DNA of 7,397 nucleotides from an uncultured Oscillospiraceae bacterium (GCA_910587465.1 CAJUMS010000115.1:1-7397); one strand, 5' to 3'; counted from the stretch's first letter, positions 1 to 6,027 are shown. Made by a program: numbers and translations. The notes: generated by a model not told the origin, from the letters alone.

Positions 1-380
1 GCGCGATAGCTATTGCAGCCGAGTTCAACGGACAGCCCGCGGGCTACGTCAGCGTTTACCCAAACAACACATGGGGCGCTTTCGGAGGAATGGGCTATCC
101 CGAGATCGTCGATTTCGCCGTGCTGGAGAAGTACAGGCGGCACGGGGTCGGCTCGCGGTTAATGGACGCGGCGGAGACTATCGCGGGGAGCTATTCCGAT
201 ACCGTGTATCTCGGAGTGGGACTTCACAGCGGCTACGGCGCGGCTCAGCGAATGTATGTGAAGCGCGGGTATATCCCCGACGGGTCGGGAGTATGGTATA
301 AGGACCGCGTCTGCGATCCGTATGCCAAATGCGCAAACGATGACGATCTGGTGCTGTATCTTTCAAAAAAGCTGCGGTGA
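1..380 (+). CDS. GNAT family N-acetyltransferase, 5'-truncated by the window edge
   Basis: This is the C-terminal 125 residues of an acetyltransferase that would move an acetyl group from acetyl-CoA to an amine; the substrate cannot be read from the sequence. The frame is open from base 3 with no stop, so the true start lies upstream; the ATG at 90 is internal, because the sequence before it (AGYVSVYP) already looks like a GNAT beta strand. The acetyl-CoA loop is RRHGVGSRLM (codons at 138-167), matching R/Q-x-x-G-x-G. Downstream are the strand VYLGVGLH and the AAQRMYVKRGYIPDG segment, which is the usual GNAT helix and 'Y-x-x-x-G-Y/F' end. From memory, stand-alone clostridial homologues share the GYGAAQRMYVKRGY and DDDLVLY stretches. 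It ends 12 nt before the next GNAT gene, suggesting co-transcription. The family call is firm; the role is unknown. Confidence 0.9.
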   Translation, partial: AIAIAAEFNGQPAGYVSVYPNNTWGAFGGMGYPEIVDFAVLEKYRRHGVGSRLMDAAETIAGSYSDTVYLGVGLHSGYGAAQRMYVKRGYIPDGSGVWYKDRVCDPYAKCANDDDLVLYLSKKLR

Positions 381-392
381 AAGGAATTTCTT

Positions 393-1367
393 ATGAATAT
401 TACACTGGCGAAAAGAGAGGATCTGCGGGATATTCTCGATCTGCAATATCTCGCCTACCAAAGCGAAGCCGAGATATACAACGATTATAACATTCCTCCG
501 CTAAAGCAGACCTTGGAGGAGGTCAAGCGTGAATTCGACAAAGGCGTTATTCTGAAAGCAACGGACGAAAGCGGAAATATTATCGGTTCGGTGAGGGCAT
601 TCAGCGAAAACGGCAGCGTTTATATAGGCAAGCTTATCGTTCACCCGAATAGGCAGCGGCAAGGTATCGGAACGGCGCTGCTTTCGGCGGTCGAGGCGCA
701 TTATCCCGACCGGAGATTCGAGCTGTTTACGGGGAGCAAAAGCGCGGGGAATATTGCCCTATATGAGCGGTTGGGTTACAAAATCTTTACGGTAAAGAGG
801 ATAGATGAAAACTTGGAATTTGTTTATCTGGAGAAGCGGCGTATTCTGAGATTGAGACCATACAGACATAACGACGCAATTCAGATCGTGAAGTGGTGTA
901 AAGACGAATACGCGTTCAGACAATGGAGTGCCGACCGATACCCGAAATTCCCGATTACTGCCGAGGATATGAACAGGCTCTATGACAGCTTGGATATATG
1001 GGGCTTGACGGCTTTTGACGAAACCGGCATTGTCGGCCATCTTACAATGCGTTGTCCTAACGGTAATTTTGACGAAGTACGTTTCGGGTTCGTTATCGTT
1101 GACTGCGAAAAGCGCGGGATGGGTTACGGAAAGAAAATGCTTTCTTTAGCGGTAAAATACGCGTTTGAGTTCGTTAAGGTCAAGAAGATATCGCTGGGCG
1201 TTTTTGAAAACAACACCGCCGCGCTGCAATGCTATAAATCGGTCGGGTTTAAGGTCGTCGAGAGGGATAAGACCGAAAGCTATAACTGCCTTGGCGAAAC
1301 GTGGAACTGCATTGAAATGGAGATAACCAATGAAAACGATATATCTTGCGACGCTACCGAAGCGTGA
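393..1367 (+). CDS. Double-domain GNAT acetyltransferase (fusion of two unlike GNAT domains)
   Basis: A 324-residue cytoplasmic protein made of two complete GNAT domains. Domain 1 (about 1-148) has the acetyl-CoA loop RQRQGIGTALL at 87-97 and the ALYERLGYK segment at 122-130. Domain 2 (about 151-311) has KRGMGYGKKML at 240-250 and the NNTAALQCYKSVGFK segment at 273-287. The second domain resembles RimJ/RimL-type acetyltransferases that begin with MLRLRPY-like sequence; here the matching residues are ILRLRPY (151-157), directly after the natural-looking end of domain 1 (VYLEK). The start at 393 has AAGGA at 381-385, 7 nt upstream, and directly follows the preceding GNAT gene. A tail of about 13 residues after domain 2 runs into the start of the next gene, with a 38-nt overlap. 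Both domains keep the CoA-binding glycines, so both could be active. Substrates are unknown. Confidence 0.93.
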   Translation: MNITLAKREDLRDILDLQYLAYQSEAEIYNDYNIPPLKQTLEEVKREFDKGVILKATDESGNIIGSVRAFSENGSVYIGKLIVHPNRQRQGIGTALLSAVEAHYPDRRFELFTGSKSAGNIALYERLGYKIFTVKRIDENLEFVYLEKRRILRLRPYRHNDAIQIVKWCKDEYAFRQWSADRYPKFPITAEDMNRLYDSLDIWGLTAFDETGIVGHLTMRCPNGNFDEVRFGFVIVDCEKRGMGYGKKMLSLAVKYAFEFVKVKKISLGVFENNTAALQCYKSVGFKVVERDKTESYNCLGETWNCIEMEITNENDISCDATEA

Positions 1368-1581
1368 AGTTTACCACTATGAGTTCACTTGTCCGCATTG
1401 TAATACTAAAATATTGCTCGCGACGGGCGTGGGAAGATACGGAAATCTCGGGGGATTCGGCTGCACCGACTGCGGCACGGAATATTACGCAACTATCGAC
1501 GATCACCCGCGCCCTAAGCTCTCATTAACCCTAACGGGAAACAGCCCGCAGGCTATCTCGGCGGGAACGCTCACCCGCTGA
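1330..1581 (+). CDS. Small zinc-ribbon-like protein, function unknown
   Basis: An 83-residue protein that I do not recognise. It has two cysteine pairs, CPHC at 21-24 and CTDC at 45-48, separated by 20 residues; this is the spacing of a zinc ribbon and predicts one bound zinc. Between the pairs is a glycine-rich stretch (GVGRYGNLGGFG). The C-terminal third (PRPKLSLTLTGNSPQ) is polar and without clear motif. The start at 1330 is supported by GGAG at 1319-1322, 7 nt upstream, inside the end of the preceding acetyltransferase gene, so the two are probably translationally coupled. It ends 34 nt before the P-loop kinase. It could be a nucleic-acid or protein-binding accessory factor, but nothing here proves that. 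It is short, yet the good ribosome site, the cysteine pattern and the tight packing support a real gene. Confidence 0.68.
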   Translation: MKTIYLATLPKREVYHYEFTCPHCNTKILLATGVGRYGNLGGFGCTDCGTEYYATIDDHPRPKLSLTLTGNSPQAISAGTLTR

Positions 1582-1615
1582 TAACGCTTGACGAGCGCGA
1601 CGGAAAGGACTGACA

Positions 1616-2158
1616 ATGAAGATCGCTATTTTAGGTTACTCGGGCGCTGGAAAATCAACGCTCGCGGCTCGGCTCGGGAAGCTGCACGGCTTGCCCGTGC
1701 TTCATCTGGACTGCGTGGAGTTCATGCCGAATTGGGAGAAACGAAAGCTCGACGAAAAACAGCGTATCGCCGCGGATTTTATGTGCGATAACGACGGCTG
1801 GATCATTGACGGAAACTACTCGAAACTGTTCCGCGCCGAGCGGCTGGAGCAGGCGAATATGATCGTTATGCTGCTGTTTAACCGCTTCAGCTGTCTGTGG
1901 CGCGCGATAAAGCGTTACCGCAGCTTCAAAGGCAAATCTCGTCCCGATATGGGCGACGGGTGTATTGAGAAGTTGGATCTTGAATTTATTCGGTGGATAC
2001 TTCATGGCGGTCGTATCAAAAAGAAAAAGGCTGACTACAAAGCAATTCGCGACAAGTACCCCGAAAAGGTTACGGTACTGAAAAATCAGCTGCAGCTTGA
2101 CGAGTTTTTGGAACATCATAAGCAATTGGAAAGGAGCATTGAACATGATAACGGATAG
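1616..2158 (+). CDS. P-loop NTPase, adenylate-kinase-like / FlaR-type ('topology modulation') small kinase
   Basis: A 180-residue cytoplasmic protein of the P-loop kinase fold. Walker A is GYSGAGKST at 7-15, with K13 and S14 as the phosphate and magnesium ligands. It is followed by LHLDCVEFMPNW (29-40) and GWIIDGNYSK (61-70), two stretches typical of the FlaR/adenylate-kinase-like group, then a basic helical region (R90, R96, K99-R102) that would act as the lid with arginine fingers, and WILHGGRIKKKK (127-138). The length suits that family (about 170-180). The 'DNA topology modulation' name is historical; members are more likely to phosphorylate a nucleotide or other small molecule, and the substrate here is unknown. 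AAAGGA at 1604-1609 lies 6 nt before the ATG. Its 3' end overlaps the next gene by 14 nt, so it is probably translated together with the phosphorylase. Confidence 0.85.
   Translation: MKIAILGYSGAGKSTLAARLGKLHGLPVLHLDCVEFMPNWEKRKLDEKQRIAADFMCDNDGWIIDGNYSKLFRAERLEQANMIVMLLFNRFSCLWRAIKRYRSFKGKSRPDMGDGCIEKLDLEFIRWILHGGRIKKKKADYKAIRDKYPEKVTVLKNQLQLDEFLEHHKQLERSIEHDNG
2131..2136 (+). promoter_or_regulatory. Ribosome binding site that sets the phosphorylase start
   Basis: AAGGAG lies 8 nt upstream of the ATG at 2145 and inside the end of the kinase gene. The longer in-frame start at 2097 has no comparable site and would add 16 residues unlike the family, so 2145 is chosen. Confidence 0.8.
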
Positions 2159-2906
2159 CTTTGACAGTAATTCAAAAGCGATAATCAACCCATATGTAAA
2201 CGAAAACGCGCCTATGGTCGACGCGTGTATTTTGACGTTCTCGGATAAGATAGAGCGCACCGTGCTGCAGAATTTCGAATGTAAGGAGATCGGTCGGTTC
2301 AACTGCGCAACGCATGATACTTCCGTTTATCTGCTCAAGCACAACGGCAGGCAGTTCGCGTTTTACAAGACGATGATAGGCGCGCCCGCCTGTGTGGGAA
2401 CGGTCGAGGATTCGTTCGCCGTGATAAAAACTAAAAGGTACGTCGTATTCGGCGGCGCGGGCTGTTTGGATAAGGAGATAGTTCACGGTAAGGTAATGAT
2501 ACCGACCGAGGCTTACCGCGACGAGGGAACCTCCTACCATTACGCTCCCCCGTCCAACTATATCGAGATAAAGAATTCCGCAACAGTCGCACGGTTTATG
2601 GAGGACAAAGGTATCCCCTACATTATGGGAAAAACGTGGACCACCGACGCGTTTTACCGAGAGACCGAGGATAATTTCCGCAAGAGAAAGGCGGACGGGT
2701 GTATTTCCGTGGAAATGGAGTGCGCCGCGCTTCAGGCAATGTGCGATTTCCGCGGTCTGGAATTTTACACGTTCTTTACAAGCGCCGATCTGCTTGACGC
2801 TCCCGAATGGGATCCGCGGCACGAAAAGAGTGAGATCAAGGATACTCAGCACGATTCAGGGCATTTTGATATCGCGCTGGCACTGGCGGAGTATATCAGC
2901 GGGTGA
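2145..2906 (+). CDS. Nucleoside phosphorylase (PNP/UDP family)
   Basis: A 253-residue enzyme of the purine nucleoside/uridine phosphorylase superfamily, which splits a nucleoside with phosphate into a free base and (deoxy)ribose-1-phosphate. Visible signatures are VVFGGAGCL (100-108), the phosphate/sugar-site strand; RDEGTSYHY (125-133); SVEMECAAL (188-196), where E190-M191-E192 match the ribose-binding Glu-Met-Glu of the family; and TSADLL (212-217), where D215 sits where the catalytic Asp of E. coli PNP-type enzymes lies. The length is typical. Base specificity cannot be decided: the RDEGTSYHY and SVEMEC segments resemble the uridine-phosphorylase-like clostridial branch, but a purine substrate is not excluded. 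It overlaps the upstream kinase by 14 nt, which suggests a joint role in nucleotide salvage or damage removal (inference). Its last 11 nt overlap the converging transporter gene. Confidence 0.9.
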   Translation: MITDSFDSNSKAIINPYVNENAPMVDACILTFSDKIERTVLQNFECKEIGRFNCATHDTSVYLLKHNGRQFAFYKTMIGAPACVGTVEDSFAVIKTKRYVVFGGAGCLDKEIVHGKVMIPTEAYRDEGTSYHYAPPSNYIEIKNSATVARFMEDKGIPYIMGKTWTTDAFYRETEDNFRKRKADGCISVEMECAALQAMCDFRGLEFYTFFTSADLLDAPEWDPRHEKSEIKDTQHDSGHFDIALALAEYISG

Positions 2907-3273
2907 GCGGCTGTTCCCTGCTCTCAGTCCTTTTCGCGAACAGTTCACGCAATCCGAAAGCCAGCAGAAACAGCGCGAACAGCTTTCGGAGCAGTTCGTT
3001 GGCGATGACCTGCGAAACGAGCGTTCCGACTGCCGCGCCGAGCAATCCCCCGACCGCGAGCTTCTTTACAAGCGTCTTGTTTACCAAGCCGTTTTTTAGG
3101 TGCATTATCAGCGAAACGAACGCTATCGGCAGGAAAAACAGCACGTTTATCCCCTGCGCTGTTCGCTGCTGAACATCGGCGAACAGCGTCAGCCACACCA
3201 CGAGTACAAAACCGCCGCCGAGCCCCATTGACGCCATAACGCCTGTCAGAAATCCGATAACCGCTTCCATCAT
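2896..3273 (-). CDS. TauE/SafE (TSUP) family half-transporter, second half
   Basis: A 125-residue membrane protein, half the usual TSUP size (about 250). Four hydrophobic segments are visible at about 3-30, 42-60, 70-92 and 97-115. The first carries the family's glycine signature, GFLTGVMASMGLGGG (7-21); it is followed by AQGINVLFFLPIA (39-51), another TSUP repeat feature. The C-terminus (AKRTESREQ) is polar and charged. The start is taken at 3273, where ATGA overlaps the stop of the upstream half and GGTGAGGA (3291-3284) serves as ribosome site; a longer frame from 3333 adds only an unrelated hydrophilic leader. TSUP proteins move sulfite, sulfonates, sulfoacetate or other small anions, usually outward; the substrate here is unknown. 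The two products presumably pair into one eight-helix transporter. Confidence 0.87.
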   Translation of the reverse strand: MMEAVIGFLTGVMASMGLGGGFVLVVWLTLFADVQQRTAQGINVLFFLPIAFVSLIMHLKNGLVNKTLVKKLAVGGLLGAAVGTLVSQVIANELLRKLFALFLLAFGLRELFAKRTESREQPLTR

Positions 3274-3611
3274 GAAAACAACATCCTCACCGCCGCGGCT
3301 GTGACAACTCCGCCGAAAAGCCGTTTCAGCCACTGCGCCTTTATTTTTTTAAGAAATATCGAGCCGGTCACCGCGCCGATAACTCCCCACGGGACATACT
3401 TCCACGCGACCGCGAAGTCAAGTGCTCCCGAAAAGCCGTAGAACGCCGCCGTCAACAGACTCAACAGGAATATCAGCGCTACCGAGCTTGCGTGAGCCTC
3501 ATTGGGCGCACAGCCCTCTTTTTCCAAAATCGGCACGGCGACCACTCCCCCGCCCGAACCGAAAAATCCATTTAAAAATCCGCATAGCGTTCCCTTGAAA
3601 AATCGCCCCAT
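3270..3611 (-). CDS. TauE/SafE (TSUP) family half-transporter, first half
   Basis: A 113-residue membrane protein corresponding to the N-terminal repeat of a TSUP permease. Hydrophobic segments lie at about 5-29, 43-62, 67-88 and 96-112. The signature GFLNGFFGSGGGVVAVPIL (11-29) is the classic first-helix motif of TauE/SafE proteins, and AHASSVALIFLLSLL (39-53) mirrors the matching region of the other half. GAVTGSIFLKKI (79-90) is the usual end of the third helix. GAGGTG at 3622-3617 lies 5 nt before the ATG. Its TGA overlaps the ATG of the second half (ATGA), so translation is coupled. It is not a frameshifted relic: the two halves each start with an intact glycine motif, both have a ribosome site, and neither shows a broken frame. 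The substrate is unknown. Confidence 0.88.
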   Translation of the reverse strand: MGRFFKGTLCGFLNGFFGSGGGVVAVPILEKEGCAPNEAHASSVALIFLLSLLTAAFYGFSGALDFAVAWKYVPWGVIGAVTGSIFLKKIKAQWLKRLFGGVVTAAAVRMLFS

Positions 3612-3652
3612 AATTTCACCTCGAAGGTATTTTGTGCCGTTCGGGGATTTTT

Positions 3653-3675
3653 ATTGCCTATTTTGAATAGGTAAT
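3653..3675. promoter_or_regulatory. Palindrome, likely operator of the half-transporter pair
   Basis: The arms ATTGCCTATT and AATAGGTAAT flank a 3-nt centre (TTG). Nine of ten arm positions are Watson-Crick complements; the exception is G3656/T3672. The centre lies about 53 nt upstream of the first transporter start, where a repressor or activator dimer would be expected. No U-tract follows on either strand, so it is not a terminator. The regulator cannot be named. Confidence 0.5.
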
Positions 3676-3741
3676 TTGCACAAAAACTTTTGACATCTTC
3701 TGCCAAAACGACGAAAAAAATTTTCAAAAGTAGTTTCTCCG

Positions 3742-3750
3742 AAAAAAATA
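3742..3750 (+). promoter_or_regulatory. A-tract upstream of the ilvB promoter (possible UP element)
   Basis: A run of seven A (CGAAAAAAAT at 3740-3749) lies about 52-58 nt before the predicted transcription start, the position of a distal UP subsite. The same ten bases occur at 3712-3721, 28 nt upstream. It could raise ilvB promoter strength. The evidence is position and composition only. Confidence 0.35.
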
Positions 3751-3763
3751 AAGCATTATGTCG

Positions 3764-3792
3764 TTGACAACATAGCAGATATGTGGTAAAAT
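3764..3792 (+). promoter_or_regulatory. Sigma-A type promoter of ilvBN
   Basis: A perfect -35 box TTGACA (3764-3769), a 17-nt spacer, and a -10 box TAAAAT (3787-3792) preceded by TGG, giving an extended -10 (TGn). The predicted transcript begins near 3799, leaving a leader of about 47 nt before ilvB. That leader holds only the ribosome site; there is no room for a T-box or a leader-peptide attenuator. Confidence 0.82.
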
Positions 3793-3845
3793 AATAATTA
3801 AGTATTGAGAAAAATAAAATATGATACAAAGGAAGGAGATATGAA

Positions 3846-5531
3846 ATGATATTATCTGGTTCTGACATAATTGTCGAGTGTCTTCTCGAACAGGGCGCGG
3901 AAACCGTTTTCGGCTATCCTGGGGGCGCTGTTCTGAACATTTATGACAGTCTGTACAAGTACAGCGATAAAATTCATCATATAATCACCTCTCACGAACA
4001 AGGCGCATGCCACGCTGCCGACGGCTTTGCGCGCGCTACAGGCAAAACGGGCGTTGTTATCGCAACCTCGGGTCCCGGCGCTACAAACCTCACTACGGGT
4101 CTTGCAACCGCGTATATGGATTCGATTCCGCTTGTGGCAATAACCGGCAACGTTTCTTGCAATCTTCTCGGTCTGGACAGCTTTCAAGAGGTCGATATTA
4201 CGGGAGTTACTATTCCAATCACTAAGCATAATTTCATTGTGAAGGATATCGCTGACTTAGCCGATACCTTGCGCTTGGCATTTGAGATTGCGGGCAGTGG
4301 CAGAAAAGGTCCCGTCCTTGTGGACATCCCAAAAGACATCACCGCAGCAAAGTGCGAATATACACGCGCCGACGCTTCCGAAGCCGATAAGCCGCTCACT
4401 CTAAACGGTGAACTATTGGACAAGATAGCGGGGCTTATCGCGCTGTCCGAAAAGCCCTACATCTACGCGGGCGGCGGAGTTATCTCCTCAAACGCGGAAG
4501 ATGAGCTTAAAAAGTTTGCGGAGCTTTGCGACGCCCCTGTTTCCTGCTCGCTTATGGGTCAGGGCGCTTACGATCAGACCGATCGCCGCTACATCGGTAT
4601 GCTTGGTATGCACGGCACTGTCAAGGCGGCTGCCGCACTAAACGATTGCGACCTATTCATAGGCATAGGCACACGTTTTTCCGACAGAGTTATCGGCGAC
4701 CCTACCGTATTCGGCAAGAATGCCAGGATTATCCATATCGACATAGACCCCGCTGAATTCAACAAAAACATTGACGCGTATACCGCCGTACAGGGCGATG
4801 TCAAGATGGTGCTCAGCGAATTGTGTAAGCGCGTTGTTCCCAAACAAAACGTCTGGACAGACAAGATGATCTTAATGAATTTCGGCGAACCCGTTCAGCA
4901 TGGTACGGAGGAATTCCCGGTTACCCCGCAGGAGCTCATCGAAAAGTTGGACGAACTGACTGACGGTCGGGCGGTCATTTCCACCGAGGTCGGTCAGAAC
5001 CAGATGTGGGCGGCGCAGTACTACAAGTACAGACAACCTCGCTCATTCATTTCTTCGGGCGGATTGGGAACTATGGGCTTCGGACTTGGAGCGTCGCTCG
5101 GCGCTAAGGTCGGCTGTCCCGACAAGACCGTTGTCAACATAGCGGGCGACGGCAGCTTCGCTATGAACCTTAACGAGCTTATAACTGCGTCCGCGCATAA
5201 TATCCCGATAATCGAAATAGTTATTAACAACAACGTTCTCGGCATGGTACGCCAGTGGCAGCGACTGTTTTACGAAAAGCACTTCTCACAGACTACGCTC
5301 GACAACCGTCACATAGATTATGTAAAGCTTGGCGAGAGCTTCAATATACAGACGTTTGTTATCGCGAAAACGGAGGATATTGAGCCTGTACTGAAAAAAG
5401 CATTGGATATCTCGAAAACCGCACCGTGTATGATTGAGGTCAGAATCGACCGCGACATCAATGTGCTGCCGATGATCCCCGCGGGCAAGCCTGTGGTTGA
5501 CCCGATCACCGAGATAGATTTGGAGGCGTAA
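3846..5531 (+). CDS. ilvB: Acetohydroxyacid (acetolactate) synthase, catalytic subunit
   Basis: A 561-residue ThDP- and FAD-dependent enzyme joining two pyruvates to acetolactate, or pyruvate and 2-oxobutyrate to acetohydroxybutyrate, the first common step of branched-chain amino acid synthesis. The N-terminal ThDP domain (about 4-170) has GYPGGA (23-28) and the catalytic Glu E51 in SHEQGA. The central FAD domain (about 190-330) has GTRFSDRVIG (275-284). The C-terminal ThDP domain (about 370-545) has the GDG...NN cofactor motif (434-436 to 461-462) and GMVRQWQ (466-472), which marks the anabolic FAD-type enzyme rather than catabolic acetolactate synthase. The length is normal. GGAAGGAG at 3831-3838 sits 7 nt before the ATG; an earlier ATG at 3841 meets a stop after two codons. 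The site usually Pro (P197 in Arabidopsis) is S104 here. It is followed 2 nt later by ilvN. Confidence 0.97.
   Translation: MILSGSDIIVECLLEQGAETVFGYPGGAVLNIYDSLYKYSDKIHHIITSHEQGACHAADGFARATGKTGVVIATSGPGATNLTTGLATAYMDSIPLVAITGNVSCNLLGLDSFQEVDITGVTIPITKHNFIVKDIADLADTLRLAFEIAGSGRKGPVLVDIPKDITAAKCEYTRADASEADKPLTLNGELLDKIAGLIALSEKPYIYAGGGVISSNAEDELKKFAELCDAPVSCSLMGQGAYDQTDRRYIGMLGMHGTVKAAAALNDCDLFIGIGTRFSDRVIGDPTVFGKNARIIHIDIDPAEFNKNIDAYTAVQGDVKMVLSELCKRVVPKQNVWTDKMILMNFGEPVQHGTEEFPVTPQELIEKLDELTDGRAVISTEVGQNQMWAAQYYKYRQPRSFISSGGLGTMGFGLGASLGAKVGCPDKTVVNIAGDGSFAMNLNELITASAHNIPIIEIVINNNVLGMVRQWQRLFYEKHFSQTTLDNRHIDYVKLGESFNIQTFVIAKTEDIEPVLKKALDISKTAPCMIEVRIDRDINVLPMIPAGKPVVDPITEIDLEA
5522..5526 (+). 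promoter_or_regulatory. Ribosome binding site of ilvN within the end of ilvB
   Basis: GGAGG within the last codons of ilvB, 7 nt before the ATG at 5534. The 2-nt gap between the genes implies coupled translation, which helps keep the two subunits in balance. Confidence 0.8.
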
Positions 5532-5533
5532 TT

Positions 5534-6004
5534 ATGCAGGAATACGTATTATCCGTTAAGGTTGATAACAATAACGGCGTTCTGCTGCGTGTGGCGGGAC
5601 TTTTCAGCAGACGTTGCTTCAATATCAAGAGCCTGAACGCCGCCGAGACCGAAGAACCGAACATCTCGCGGCTGACAATAGTTGTTGCGTGCGATCTGAG
5701 GGTGCTCGAGCAGATCAAAAATCAGCTTATGAAGCTGTACAACGTTCACGAGGTGAGAATTCTTGATGACGCGGTAACGCGCGAGCATATTCTTATCCGC
5801 GCGGGCAAGACATCCGAGGATCGTCACAAGATCATTGAAATCGCAAACCTCTACCGCGCAAAGCCCGTAGATGTTGGCGCGGACTCCATTATGCTGGAAC
5901 TTACGGGCGAGCCTGTAAAGATCGATAGCTTTATCGACCTTCTGAAGCCGTTCGGCATAATTAAAATGGTGCGCTCGGGAATTACCGCTCTGGAGCGCGA
6001 TTGA
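5534..6004 (+). CDS. ilvN: Acetohydroxyacid synthase, regulatory (small) subunit
   Basis: A 156-residue protein that binds the IlvB dimer, raises its activity and confers feedback inhibition by valine. The N-terminal ACT domain (about 4-75) contains NNGVLLRVAGLFSRRCFNIK (13-32). G15 and N30 match E. coli IlvH G14 and N29, positions where changes cause valine resistance, so feedback inhibition should be intact. The C-terminal domain (about 80-156) matches the small-subunit C-terminal family, ending in MVRSGITALERD. The length is normal for the long (IlvH/IlvN type) form. One oddity is C28, where the family usually has Gly (RRG-Y/F-N becomes RRC-F-N). It directly follows ilvB and is certainly in the same operon. 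In many Firmicutes the next gene would be ilvC; here an unrelated lipoprotein follows. Confidence 0.95.
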   Translation: MQEYVLSVKVDNNNGVLLRVAGLFSRRCFNIKSLNAAETEEPNISRLTIVVACDLRVLEQIKNQLMKLYNVHEVRILDDAVTREHILIRAGKTSEDRHKIIEIANLYRAKPVDVGADSIMLELTGEPVKIDSFIDLLKPFGIIKMVRSGITALERD

Positions 6005-6027
6005 CGTAATTTACGAAAGGAATTGAA

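Noticed and set aside
1561..1578. GCGGG...CCCGC hairpin near the end of the zinc-ribbon gene
   Set aside because: The stem is five pairs with a loose loop, lies within the coding frame and has no U-tract, so it is not a terminator.
1655..2302. Long minus-strand frame of 215 codons opposite the kinase
   Set aside because: It crosses two well-supported plus-strand genes, has no ribosome site or known motif, and its pattern is explained by the codons of the opposite strand.
2172..2852. Minus-strand frame of 226 codons opposite the phosphorylase
   Set aside because: It lies entirely inside a gene with clear catalytic motifs on the other strand; no family features of its own.
3690..3695. Second TTGACA box upstream of the ilvB promoter
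   Set aside because: No -10 box at 16-18 nt; the downstream stretch is only poly-A.
3719..3733. CodY-like box (AATTTTCAAAAGTAG) upstream of ilvB
   Set aside because: Only about 10 of 15 positions match AATTTTCWGAAAATT and the second half of the dyad is lost; too weak in A/T-rich DNA.
3841..3849. ATG AAA TGA mini-frame overlapping the ilvB start
   Set aside because: The ATG is only 2 nt from the ribosome site, and a two-codon frame is more likely chance than an upstream regulatory peptide.
6005..6015. CGTAA-T-TTACG palindrome between ilvN and the lipoprotein gene
   Set aside because: Five-bp A/T-rich stem with a one-base centre and no U-run; too small for a terminator and probably chance.
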